Shown: positions 8,253-15,630, numbered from the stretch's first letter. The stretch: DNA of 32,917 nt from DASQDT01 sp036380435 (GCA_036380435.1 DASVES010000144.1:1-32917); one strand, 5' to 3'. The notes: generated from the letters alone by a model not told the origin. Numbers and translations are program-made.

Positions 8253-9812
8253 ATGAAAATCGAATCCCGACGCCTCGCCCTGCCGCTGCTGCTTGTCGCC
8301 ATCCCGCTCGTCGCCTTCGTCGCCTTCGTCACGTGGCGCGTCGTCACACGCGAAGCGCCGCCCGACGCGCAGGAGCCGGTGGACGAGATCATCCGCAGCA
8401 CGGACGTGCCGATGGTCGAGCCGGTCGCGCGCGACCTCGCGGCCATCAAGGAGGCGGGCACGCTCACCGTGCTCGCGCCCTACAACTCGACTACCTACTT
8501 CCTCTACCGCGGCGAGCCGATGGGCTACGAGTACGAGCTTTTGCGCGCCTTCGCGCAGGAGCACGGCCTCGCGCTCAAGATGGTCGTCGTCACCGACCGC
8601 AAGAGCCTCTACTCGCTCCTCAACTCGGGCGAGGGCGACATCGCCGCCGCCCGAATCGTCCCCACCGAGACGGATCGCGCCCACGTCGCCTTCACGCGCG
8701 AGCTTTACCGGACGGAGCCGGCGCTCGTCCAGCAGGAGCAGCCGCCCGCGGAGGCCAACCTCTCACACGCCGCCGAACGTGCGCTCCAACCCGCGCCCGA
8801 CGCGCCGCTCCCGGAAGATTTGGAGATTCAGGCCCGCCTCATCACGCGCCCCGCGCAGCTCGCCGGCGAAACCGTCACGCTGCCCGAGAAGTCAACTTAC
8901 AAGCGCACGCTCGTCGAGCTGGCCGACGAGATTTCGGGCGAGATACGCGTCGTCGAGATGGGCGGTAAGATGGAGGACGAGGCGCTGGCGCGTCAGGTGG
9001 CGAGCGGCGAGGTGGAGTTCACGGTGATGCAGCGCAACGTCGCCGAACTCAAGGAGGCGGAGTTCACCAACCTCAAGGTGCGGCCCGTCGTCGGGCGCGT
9101 GCACAGCGTCTCGTGGGCCGTGCGCCCGAACTCGCCCGCGCTGCTCGAAGAGTTGAACCGCTGGATCGCCGAGAAGAAAAGCCAGGCGCTTCTGGCCACG
9201 CTCTACAAGAAATATTTCATCGACGTGAAGAAGCACCGCGAGCGCGCGGCGAGCGAGTACCTGACCTCCTCCACCGGCAAGCTCTGCGAGTTCGACACGC
9301 TCTTGAAGCGTTACGCCGGCGAGCTGAGTTGGGACTGGCGGCTGCTCGCGTCACAGGCCTTTCAGGAGTCGCGCTTCAAGCCGGACGCGCGCTCCTGGGC
9401 CGGCGCCACGGGCCTGCTGCAACTGATGCCGCGCACGGCGCGCGAGTTCGGCGTGCAGGACATGAACAACCCCGAGCAGAACGTGCAGGGCGCCGTCCGT
9501 TTCCTGAGGTGGCTCACTGACTACTGGACCAAGCGCATCCCCGACGAGCAGGAGCGCCTCAAGTTCATCTTGGCCTCTTACAACACTGGCGCCGGGCACG
9601 TCGAGGACGCGCAACGGCTGACGGAGAAGTATGGCGGGGATAAGTTGAAGTGGGACGACGTTTCCTACTGGCTCTTGCAGAAGTCAACGCAGCAGTACGC
9701 CGCCGACCCCGTCGTGAAGTTCGGCTACTGCCGCGGGCTTGAGCCGGTCACTTACGTCGAGCGCATCCTTGAGCGGTTTGAACACTACCGGCAGTTCGTC
9801 GTCGATGCCTAA
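8253..9812 (+). CDS. Membrane-bound lytic transglycosylase, MltF-like (SBP_bac_3 + SLT)
   Basis: 519 residues from ATG 8253 (GGGGAAA upstream). The frame is open further upstream to 7983, but the ATG at 8253 is followed at once by a basic patch and one hydrophobic membrane segment (residues about 8-28), fitting a membrane-anchored N terminus. A periplasmic solute-binding-like domain follows (about 60-330; AGTLTVLAPYNSTTYF, GYEYELLRAFA). The C-terminal half is an SLT lysozyme-like domain (about 350-500) with the catalytic-Glu context QAFQESRF (Glu372), then GATGLLQLMP and ILASYNTGAGH. MltF enzymes cleave peptidoglycan between MurNAc and GlcNAc, forming 1,6-anhydroMurNAc. The domain pair matches the family; the name mltF is by homology of layout. 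A 30-bp inverted repeat with a T run follows the stop directly. Confidence 0.85.
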   Translation: MKIESRRLALPLLLVAIPLVAFVAFVTWRVVTREAPPDAQEPVDEIIRSTDVPMVEPVARDLAAIKEAGTLTVLAPYNSTTYFLYRGEPMGYEYELLRAFAQEHGLALKMVVVTDRKSLYSLLNSGEGDIAAARIVPTETDRAHVAFTRELYRTEPALVQQEQPPAEANLSHAAERALQPAPDAPLPEDLEIQARLITRPAQLAGETVTLPEKSTYKRTLVELADEISGEIRVVEMGGKMEDEALARQVASGEVEFTVMQRNVAELKEAEFTNLKVRPVVGRVHSVSWAVRPNSPALLEELNRWIAEKKSQALLATLYKKYFIDVKKHRERAASEYLTSSTGKLCEFDTLLKRYAGELSWDWRLLASQAFQESRFKPDARSWAGATGLLQLMPRTAREFGVQDMNNPEQNVQGAVRFLRWLTDYWTKRIPDEQERLKFILASYNTGAGHVEDAQRLTEKYGGDKLKWDDVSYWLLQKSTQQYAADPVVKFGYCRGLEPVTYVERILERFEHYRQFVVDA

Positions 9813-9820
9813 GTTGGCAT

Positions 9821-9901
9821 AAACAGTACCGCGAGCGGTAGCGAGCGGGTGTGGTTACGCAATACGCAACCCGCTCGCTACCCCTCGCGGTACTGTTTTT
9901 T
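9821..9901 (+). terminator. Long palindromic terminator between convergent genes (REP-like)
   Basis: Two 30-base arms (9821-9850 and 9869-9898) pair with a single C-C mismatch around an 18-nt loop. Six T residues (9896-9901) follow. It starts 8 bp after the plus-strand stop and runs into the stop of the convergent minus-strand gene. It can terminate plus-strand transcription; the minus side has a weaker T tract. The length and near-perfect symmetry exceed an ordinary terminator and suggest a dispersed palindromic repeat. Confidence 0.8.
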
Positions 9902-10751
9902 ATTCGCGACCGCCGCGGCGGCGTCCGTCCGGCGGCTCATCGAGCAGGCGGTCAACGCCGCGACGCCCGAACATCTCGGAGACCCGTGGGTCGTACCTGC
10001 GCTCGTAATCGTCGCGCTCGCGCTCCCTCTCGCGCGGCGTCAGCGCATAACGCGGCCTCGAACCCTTATCCCCGCCTTCACGCTCAGGCGCACGCCAAAT
10101 TCTCTCTTCATCACGCCGCGGCGCGTCTTCGTAGTCGCGCCTTCGCGTCATCCTCTCGTCGCGTCGCGGCGGAGGCGCGTCGTCGCGCACACGCCCTTCT
10201 TCGCGCGTCCTCAGCGGACGCCGCTCTTCCCGTGCGCCTCGGCGTGGCTCCTCGCGCCTCGACATGACAGGGGCGAAAGAGCTGCGACGGCCCTCGCCGG
10301 CGTAACCCTGACGGCCACGGCCTTCGCGCTCGGCGAGGCGGCGGAAGCGTTCGAGGTCTTCTTCGAGCTGCCGGCCCGGTTGCACGCCGAAGAAGCGCGC
10401 GGCCTGCGCGCCCGAGCGCCCGAGCGGCGTGCCGAAGCCGAGGACGACGTGCAGCAGCGTCGTCCCCTCCGGCGTCTCGCTGATGACGGCCTCGCCGTCC
10501 GCGTGGATGTCGCCGCGCACCGAACGCCAGACGAGGCGATGGTCTGGCTCATAGACGGTCAACTCCGCCTCCCACTCCGCGTACACGTCCGGCACGGCCG
10601 TCTCGCTCACCCAACGCGTCACGCGCCGACCCAAGCGCCGCACCTCGCGGATGTTCCGCATCCACCGCGGGAAACTCTCAAAGTCGCTCAAACGGTCGAA
10701 GACCACCTCGACCGGCGCGTCGATCTCGACGAACCTCTCGGCCCTCTCCAT
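9900..10751 (-). CDS. SRPBCC-fold (polyketide cyclase/START-like) protein with Arg/Glu-rich tail
   Basis: 283 residues, with GGAGG five bases before the ATG. The first about 145 residues look like the SRPBCC ligand-binding fold seen in polyketide cyclase/dehydrase and coenzyme Q-binding (COQ10-like) proteins: VEIDAPVEVVFDRLSDFESF near the start, then RWMRNI, WEAELTVYEPDHRLVW and a final helix EEDLERFRRLAE. The remaining about 135 residues are low-complexity and rich in Arg, Glu, Asp and Pro, probably disordered. A long ORF also exists on the plus strand over this region, but only the minus frame shows a recognisable fold and a proper ribosome-binding site. Ligand and role unknown. Its upstream gap contains an inverted heptamer repeat. 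Confidence 0.75.
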   Translation of the reverse strand: MERAERFVEIDAPVEVVFDRLSDFESFPRWMRNIREVRRLGRRVTRWVSETAVPDVYAEWEAELTVYEPDHRLVWRSVRGDIHADGEAVISETPEGTTLLHVVLGFGTPLGRSGAQAARFFGVQPGRQLEEDLERFRRLAEREGRGRQGYAGEGRRSSFAPVMSRREEPRRGAREERRPLRTREEGRVRDDAPPPRRDERMTRRRDYEDAPRRDEERIWRAPEREGGDKGSRPRYALTPRERERERDDYERRYDPRVSEMFGRRGVDRLLDEPPDGRRRGGRE

Positions 10752-10765
10752 AAATCCTCCAGAGA

Positions 10766-10846
10766 AGAGGTCAGAGGTTAGAGGTCAGAGGTCAGTGAAG
10801 AGCGTCTTGTCTTTCACTGACCTCTAACCTCTGACCTCTGACCTCT
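10766..10846. repeat. Inverted tandem-heptamer element (AGAGGTC type)
   Basis: The left arm (10766-10799) is four heptamers, AGAGGTC/AGAGGTT, plus AGTGAA. The right arm (10813-10846) is TTCACT plus four complementary heptamers. The loop is 13 nt. The variant heptamer is not in register between the arms, giving one G-U-type and one mismatched position. It lies between two minus-strand genes. The plus side ends in GTTTTATT, so it may also influence termination. Confidence 0.85.
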
Positions 10847-10849
10847 GTT

Positions 10850-11350
10850 TTATTCCTGCCGGATGTACTCGGCGCCCAGGTCTTCGAGCAGCTTCTCCAG
10901 CGCGCCCGCGTCCTCGTCTGACTTCGACTCGACACCGAGGAGGATGCCGCCGGCGCGCAAAGACGCGTCGTAGACCTTCGCACGGTGCTCGGGGATGCCG
11001 GCGCCGACGAGCGCGCCGATGAGACCGCCGGTCGCGCCGCCCGCGCCCATCCCGGCGAGCGCCGCCGCGAGCGGGCCGGCAACGACGATGCCGATGCCGG
11101 GAATCACCATCGTCGTGCCGACCGCGGCGAGCGCCGCGAGCACCGCGCCCACCGCGCCGCCCACTGCGCCGCCGATGCCCGCGCCATCGGCCGCGTGCGT
11201 CCGCGTCTCGATGGCGAACTCTTTAGTCTTCGTCGCGTCGGACATCAACACGCTGATGTCTTCGCGCGTGTACCCCCGCTTGATGATGGCGTCCACGGCG
11301 GCCTCCGCGGCCACGCGCGTCTTAAAAACTCCCGTCACCAGCTTGGTCAT
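10850..11350 (-). CDS. YflT-like general stress protein with glycine-zipper segment
   Basis: 166 residues. An N-terminal YflT/heat-induced-stress-like module (VTGVFKTRVAAEAAVDAII, then GYTREDISVLM) is followed by a long Gly/Ala-rich hydrophobic stretch (residues about 57-115, with GxxxG patterns such as GGAVGGAVGAVLAAL). A C-terminal alpha/beta segment ends the protein (GGILLGVESKSDEDAGALEKLLEDL). GGAG lies eight bases before the ATG. The Gly-rich stretch could insert into membrane or self-associate. Family members are stress-linked, but biochemical function is unknown. A heptamer inverted repeat lies directly after its stop. Confidence 0.75.
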   Translation of the reverse strand: MTKLVTGVFKTRVAAEAAVDAIIKRGYTREDISVLMSDATKTKEFAIETRTHAADGAGIGGAVGGAVGAVLAALAAVGTTMVIPGIGIVVAGPLAAALAGMGAGGATGGLIGALVGAGIPEHRAKVYDASLRAGGILLGVESKSDEDAGALEKLLEDLGAEYIRQE

Positions 11351-11747
11351 TTCGTTCGCTCCTTCGGCTTCTTCAGCCCGCCTGAGTTGAAAAAAAACAG
11401 AGTCGTCCGATCCTTCAGGATGGCAACACTTGTGCCGGCCGCGCCCGCGCGCGGGCTTGCGCGAACAGGTCTATTCGACACCGACAGATACGGCCCCGGC
11501 GGCAATATTCCGCGCCCGGCGCGGCGACGTACCAAACCAAAACAAAACGGGCGCGTGTGTTCTGTTCAGCATCAGCCACTTGCTGACCCTCCGCGTGAAC
11601 TCTGCGCCCTCTGCGCCTCGGCGGTGAATGCGACGCTCCCCAAGCTCAACTCACAGACGAAAGCACTAACCCCCGCCATTAGTAACTGCCGCGTCCGCTG
11701 GTGTAACTTAGGCCGCCGCAAGCCGAAACGAATGGGGGAGAGCAGCA
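11351..11747. other. Intergenic region between divergent genes
   Basis: 397 bp between the YflT-like gene (minus) and the HAD gene (plus). It holds a run of eight A (11391-11398), a GC-only palindrome GCCCGCGCGCGGGC (11443-11456) and the pyrimidine-rich CTCTGCGCC repeat (11588-11630). No convincing promoter hexamer pair and no credible small gene seen. Confidence 0.5.
11588..11630 (+). repeat. CTCTGCGCC-type dispersed repeat
   Basis: Contains CTCTGCGCCCTCTGCGCCTC followed by GGCGGTGAA, an internally repeated nonamer ending in a GGTGAA box. I recall closely similar intergenic sequences from many unrelated bacterial genomes and metagenomes, but could not check copy number here. Function is unknown. 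It is not part of a gene in this window. Confidence 0.5.
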
Positions 11748-12425
11748 TTGATCAAAGCCGTCATCTTCGACATCGACGGGACGCTCGTCGATTCCGTTGA
11801 CCTGCACGCAAAGGCGTGGCGGGAAGCGTTCCGGCACTTCGGGCGCGAGTTCCCTTTCGAGCGCGTCCGCTACCAGATCGGCAAAGGCGGCGACCAACTG
11901 ATGCCCGTCTTTCTCTCGCCCGATGAACTCGAACGCTTCGGCGACGAGTTGGAGAAGCACCGCGGCGAGCTGTTCAAGAAAGAGTACATGCCCCGCGTGC
12001 GCCCCTTCCCCCGCGTGCGCGAGTTGTTCGAGCGCATCCGCGCCGACGGCCGACGCATCGCCCTCGCTTCCTCGGCGAAAGAAGACGAGGTAAAGGTCTA
12101 CAGGAAGATCGCCGACATCGGAGACTTGATTGAAGAACAAACTTCGGCCGACGACGCCGAGCGTTCAAAACCGTACCCGGACATCTTCGAGGCCGCGCTC
12201 GAACGCCTCGACGACGTGGGGCCGAAAGAATCACTCGTCGTCGGCGACACGCCTTACGACGCACAAGCCGCCGGCAAGATCGGCCTCCGCACCATCGGCC
12301 TCCTCTGCGGCGGCTTCCCCGAGGAAGACCTGCGCGCCGCCGGCTGCGTCGAAATCTACAAAGACCCGGCCGACCTCCTCGCGCGCTACGAAGAATCGTT
12401 AATAGCCGTCAATCGTCAATCGTGA
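11748..12425 (+). CDS. HAD-superfamily phosphatase (phosphoglycolate phosphatase/beta-PGM-like)
   Basis: 225 residues. The start is TTG 11748, preceded by GGGGGAG; the nearby ATG at 11732 is out of frame. All four HAD motifs are visible: FDIDGT with nucleophile Asp8 and Asp10, the ASSAKEDE Ser motif, Lys in SKPYPDIF, and the acidic motif VVGDTPYDAQAA. A helical cap lies between motifs I and II (subclass IA). Enzymes of this group hydrolyse small phosphomonoesters or isomerise sugar phosphates; the substrate is not readable. The last residues (AVNRQS) and the stop codon are encoded by an inverted heptamer repeat that begins at 12405, so the native C terminus has probably been altered. Confidence 0.85.
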   Translation: MIKAVIFDIDGTLVDSVDLHAKAWREAFRHFGREFPFERVRYQIGKGGDQLMPVFLSPDELERFGDELEKHRGELFKKEYMPRVRPFPRVRELFERIRADGRRIALASSAKEDEVKVYRKIADIGDLIEEQTSADDAERSKPYPDIFEAALERLDDVGPKESLVVGDTPYDAQAAGKIGLRTIGLLCGGFPEEDLRAAGCVEIYKDPADLLARYEESLIAVNRQS

Positions 12426-12534
12426 ATCGTCAATCGAATGGGTTGAATTTCATCCGACTTCCGATTGGGCGTTCAGGCCGAGTCAGATTCAACCTCTATT
12501 CACGATTGACGATTTACCATTTACGATTGACGGC
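12405..12534. repeat. Inverted tandem-heptamer element (CGTCAAT type)
   Basis: Four direct heptamers CGTCAAT/CGTGAAT (12407-12434) face five complementary heptamers (ATTGACG, ATTCACG, ATTTACG types, 12498-12532). An inner perfect 8-bp stem is nested inside: GGTTGAAT (12441-12448) with ATTCAACC (12487-12494). The outer ends carry GC on both sides. The element fills the whole gap between the HAD and glycosyltransferase genes and supplies the HAD stop codon. Confidence 0.85.
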
Positions 12535-12543
12535 CTTTAAGCC

Positions 12544-13662
12544 GTGAGAATTCTTCAGATCAGTTCAGCGCGCACGCTTGGCGGCGGCGAGAGACACTTC
12601 GCCGATCTGGCGAACGGACTCGCCCGCCGCGGGCACGAGGTCTACGCCGCGCTCGCGCCCGGCTCGCCGCTGCGCGACGAACTCCGCGACCTCCCCGCCG
12701 ATAACGTCCTGACGCTTTCGCTGCGCAACGCCCTCGACCTCAAGAGCGCGTCGGGCCTCGCACGCCTCGCGCGCGAGCGGCGCGTCGAACTCATTCACGC
12801 ACATGTCGCCCGCGACTACACGCTGGCCGCTTTCGCCGCCCGGCGCGCGCGCGGCGCGCGGTTCGTCGTCACGCGCCACGTCCTGTTCCCGCTCGGCCAC
12901 GCGCACCGCATAGTGCTCGCCCGCGCCGCGCGTGTCATCGCCGTCTCGGAGGCGGTCGCACGCACGCTCCGCGCGCGCGGCGTCTTCCCCGAACACAAAA
13001 TCCGCGTCGTCCAGAATGGCATCGACATCGAGCGACTGGAGCGGGCCGCGTCAAAGCTCGATTGCGGGACTTACCGCCGCGAACTCGGCGTGCGCGCGCC
13101 GCAAATGGTCGGCTCCGTCGGCGAGCTGAGCGAGGTGAAAGGACAGGCCGACCTCGTCCGCGCCGCCGTCGCCGTCCTGCGTGAGATGGGCAACGCGGTC
13201 GAGTTCGTCATCGTCGGCGAGGACGCTTCGCGCGGCGGCGGCAACCGCGCGAAACTCGAAGCGTCGATCTCTGAACTCGGCGTCGGAGGACACGTGCGGC
13301 TGGCGGGGCGGCGGGGCGACGTGGCGGAGTTCATGTCGTGCCTCGACGTGTTCGTCAACACTTCGCGCTCGGAGTCGTTCGGCCTGGCGACGGTCGAGGC
13401 GATGGCGTGCGGCGCGGCGGTCGTCGCCACAGCCACCGACGGCTCGCGTGAGTTAATCGAAGACGGAGTAACGGGTCTGCTCACTCCGGTCGGCGACGCC
13501 GGAGCGCTCGCCGCTGCCGTCCTCCGCTTGCTGCGGGACGAAAGTCTGCGCGCGTCTCTCGGCGACAGGGCGCGACGGCTGGCGCGGGAGCGTTGGAGCG
13601 TCGAACGGATGATCGACGAGACGGAGCGCGTGTACCTCGAAGCCTTATCACAGGACGCTTGA
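12544..13662 (+). CDS. GT4-family glycosyltransferase
   Basis: 372 residues from GTG 12544. GT-B fold: an N-terminal acceptor domain with the Gly-rich loop SARTLGGGERHF and LIHAHVARDYTLAA, and a C-terminal nucleotide-sugar domain with VGSVGELSEVKGQADLV and GRRGDVAEFMSCLDVFV. The E-x7-E retaining-GT4 signature is SESFGLATVEAMACG. A further TDGSRELIEDGVTG segment lies near the C terminus. The length is usual for the family. Such enzymes transfer a sugar from a nucleotide-sugar donor to a lipid or glycan at the inner face of the membrane; donor and acceptor cannot be assigned. It may be co-transcribed with the HAD gene through the repeat between them. A bidirectional-looking terminator follows. 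Confidence 0.85.
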   Translation: MRILQISSARTLGGGERHFADLANGLARRGHEVYAALAPGSPLRDELRDLPADNVLTLSLRNALDLKSASGLARLARERRVELIHAHVARDYTLAAFAARRARGARFVVTRHVLFPLGHAHRIVLARAARVIAVSEAVARTLRARGVFPEHKIRVVQNGIDIERLERAASKLDCGTYRRELGVRAPQMVGSVGELSEVKGQADLVRAAVAVLREMGNAVEFVIVGEDASRGGGNRAKLEASISELGVGGHVRLAGRRGDVAEFMSCLDVFVNTSRSESFGLATVEAMACGAAVVATATDGSRELIEDGVTGLLTPVGDAGALAAAVLRLLRDESLRASLGDRARRLARERWSVERMIDETERVYLEALSQDA

Positions 13663-13686
13663 GGAAGGGCGGGGCAAGTCGCGGCT

Positions 13687-13733
13687 AAAAAAAATCGGGG
13701 GCGAAGCCAGCGCGGCTCGCCCCCATATTTTTT
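13687..13733. terminator. Bidirectional terminator between convergent genes
   Basis: Stem GGGGGCGA-GCC / GGC-TCGCCCCC (13697-13724) with a small internal mismatch. It is preceded by eight A (13687-13694) and followed by ATATTTTTT, so each strand reads a hairpin followed by a T run. It serves the glycosyltransferase gene (plus) and the SWIM-type gene (minus). Confidence 0.85.
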
Positions 13734-13745
13734 GTCAGCCCCGTG

Positions 13746-14069
13746 CTAGGCGGCGTTCCTGTACTGCTGTCGCGGATCGTACTCTTGCCGGAGGTAGCGC
13801 CGCGCAATGAATTTGAGAACCGCCGAGACGTGCTTGCACTCGTATGTCGGCTCGGCGTCGCCGCGAAAGATGAAGTCGGCGCAGGTGCAGACGAGTCTCT
13901 TCGACTCGGGGTTGCGGAAGAGGTGATAGTTCTGCTCCGCGTGCGACTCCGAATGAGCCATCCACCCGTAAGGCTCGGCGTCCGTGACGACGACCCTCTC
14001 CGAGCGGGCGGCGCGCTGCTCCGCGGGCGTAAAAGTTTGTGATTTGAGCGTCTGTTTTTTTGTCTTCAT
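13746..14069 (-). CDS. Small SWIM-type zinc-binding protein
   Basis: 107 residues; ATG at 14069 with AAGGAA upstream. The core has CTCADFIF...TYECKHVSAVL, a C-x-C-x(n)-C-x-H pattern typical of SWIM zinc fingers (first Cys pair at about residues 60-62, then C-K-H about 18 residues later). The N terminus is basic (MKTKKQTLKSQ). SWIM domains are normally part of larger SWI2/SNF2 ATPases, transposases or archaeal/bacterial DNA-associated proteins and act in DNA or protein binding. Here the finger stands alone. A second minus-strand ORF overlaps out of frame and lacks any recognisable pattern. The role is unknown; a DNA-associated function is only inferred. Confidence 0.7.
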   Translation of the reverse strand: MKTKKQTLKSQTFTPAEQRAARSERVVVTDAEPYGWMAHSESHAEQNYHLFRNPESKRLVCTCADFIFRGDAEPTYECKHVSAVLKFIARRYLRQEYDPRQQYRNAA

Positions 14070-14356
14070 AAAAGTCTCGTTCCTTCCCTGATTCGACCGC
14101 CGCGCGCCCGCCGGGCACGCTGCTCAACTGTCTGATTCATTAAGGTTTAGATGCTCGGCGAGCGCCGGGAGTTGATTCGCTCGCGCGTCAATATTTTACC
14201 AGATGCCAGACCTTTTCGCGCCGTCTTGACGCTCGAAAAATACGATTCGCTGTGGCGACGCTAACGCGCGTCACGCTTAGATTATTTGTCTGATTGCGTT
14301 TATCATTTGAATGAAACTTCAGCGGGACAGAACGGACGCAAGCGAGGTGAGCGACG

Positions 14357-15169
14357 ATGAGCGCGACGACGCGTGCGGTGCGCGGACTGGAGATGACATA
14401 CAACGTGCGGGGCGGCGGCGCTCCCGTCGTCCTTCTCCACGGCTTCCCCTTCAACCACACGATGTGGCGCGGACAGGTCGAGGCGTTAAGCGAGGGCCAC
14501 CGCGTCATCACGCCTGACCTGCGCGGTCACGGCGGAACAGGTCTGGTCGAAGGCACTACGTCGTCGTCGATGGAGGAGATGGCGACGGACGTGGCGGCGC
14601 TGCTCGATGAGTTGAACGTCTCAGAGCGCGTCGTCCTCGGCGGCCTCTCGATGGGCGGCTACGTGACGCTCGCCTTCTTCAGACTCTTCGCCGACCGCGT
14701 GCGCGCGCTCGTCCTCGCCGATACGCGCCCGCAACCTGACACCGAAGAGGCACGTCGCGCCCGCGAGGAGACCGCGCAGCGCGCACTGCGCGAGGGAATG
14801 CAGACGGTCGCCGACGCGATGCTGCCTAAACTTCTCGCGCCCTCAACACACGAAGAGAAGCCGGAGGTGATCGAGCGCGTGCGGGAGATGATTCTGGCGA
14901 CGAGGCCCGAGGGGGCCGCCGCCGCGCTCCGCGGCATGGCCGCGCGCAGGGATCAGACTGACCTCCTGCAAGAGATCGTCGTGCCGACCCTCATCATCGT
15001 CGGAAGCGAGGACTCGCTCACCCCGCCGAAGGATTCGGAGGCCATGCACCATGCCATCCGCGGCTCGCGTCTGGTGATCATCGAAGGCGCCGGGCACGTC
15101 TCCAACCTCGAACGTCCCACCGAGTTCAACCGCGCGCTCGAAGATTTTTTGAACGGGATCGAGTCTTAA
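14357..15169 (+). CDS. Alpha/beta-hydrolase fold enzyme
   Basis: 270 residues with GAGGTGA upstream of ATG 14357. It shows the fold landmarks in order: oxyanion-hole region VVLLHGFPFNHTMW, DLRGHGGT, nucleophile elbow GGLSMGGYV with Ser98, a cap region (about 120-200), acid residue GSEDSLTPP (Asp219), and His in EGAGHVSNLE (His247). The catalytic triad is complete, so it should be active as an esterase, lactonase or related C-C/C-X hydrolase. It resembles the broad 3-oxoadipate enol-lactonase/BioH-like group, but the substrate cannot be read. It is followed after 17 bp by a hotdog thioesterase gene on the same strand, probably one operon. Upstream 14070-14356 shows no clear promoter. Confidence 0.85.
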   Translation: MSATTRAVRGLEMTYNVRGGGAPVVLLHGFPFNHTMWRGQVEALSEGHRVITPDLRGHGGTGLVEGTTSSSMEEMATDVAALLDELNVSERVVLGGLSMGGYVTLAFFRLFADRVRALVLADTRPQPDTEEARRAREETAQRALREGMQTVADAMLPKLLAPSTHEEKPEVIERVREMILATRPEGAAAALRGMAARRDQTDLLQEIVVPTLIIVGSEDSLTPPKDSEAMHHAIRGSRLVIIEGAGHVSNLERPTEFNRALEDFLNGIES

Positions 15170-15186
15170 GCCGACGAACAAAGCAC

Positions 15187-15630
15187 ATGAACGAAACGTG
15201 GAAATATCGCATTGAGGAGCGCGTCCGTTGGGGCGACGTGGACGCCGCGCGTATCATCTTCTACGGCGCATACATTCGCTTCTTCGAGTTCGCCGAGACG
15301 GAGTTGTTCCGCGCCGTCGGTCTCCCCTACGGCGTGATGTTCGACGAGCTGGACGTGTGGCTCCCGCGTGCTCATCTTGAATGCGACTTCAGACGCGCCG
15401 CGCAGCTCGACGACCTGCTCGAAGTCGGCGTCTACGTCGGGCGCATCGGGAACAAGTCGCTGCGCCTGAACTTCGAGGTGCGGCGCAAGGGCGAGGGCGA
15501 GATGCTCGCCGAGGCCCATTTCGTCCTCGTCGCCGTGCGCCGCGACACGTTCGAGACCGTCACCGTCCCCGACGAGCTACGCACCCGCCTCGCTCCCTAT
15601 ACGCAGCCGCTAAAGCGCGCGTTATCTTAG
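15187..15630 (+). CDS. Hotdog-fold acyl-CoA thioesterase (YbgC/4HBT type)
   Basis: 147 residues. It begins with the family signature RWGDVDAARIIFYGAYIRFF, in which the Asp of the G-D-x-D segment is the expected catalytic residue for the 4-hydroxybenzoyl-CoA thioesterase/YbgC group. It continues with the hotdog central helix FFEFAETELFRAVGLPY and strands DDLLEVGVYVGRIGN and EMLAEAHFVLVAV. Its length equals that of typical family members, which act as dimers or tetramers and hydrolyse acyl-CoA thioesters. It lies 17 bp after the alpha/beta hydrolase and is probably co-transcribed, suggesting a shared role in ester/thioester turnover. The substrate is not predictable. Confidence 0.85.
   Translation: MNETWKYRIEERVRWGDVDAARIIFYGAYIRFFEFAETELFRAVGLPYGVMFDELDVWLPRAHLECDFRRAAQLDDLLEVGVYVGRIGNKSLRLNFEVRRKGEGEMLAEAHFVLVAVRRDTFETVTVPDELRTRLAPYTQPLKRALS

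Noticed and set aside
9849..10781. 310-codon plus-strand ORF opposite the SRPBCC gene
   Set aside because: It begins inside the terminator palindrome, has no Shine-Dalgarno and no domain.
10985..11800. 271-codon plus-strand ORF over the YflT-like gene and following gap
   Set aside because: Low-complexity Ala/Arg/Asp/His composition, no ribosome-binding site; it also crosses the HAD start.
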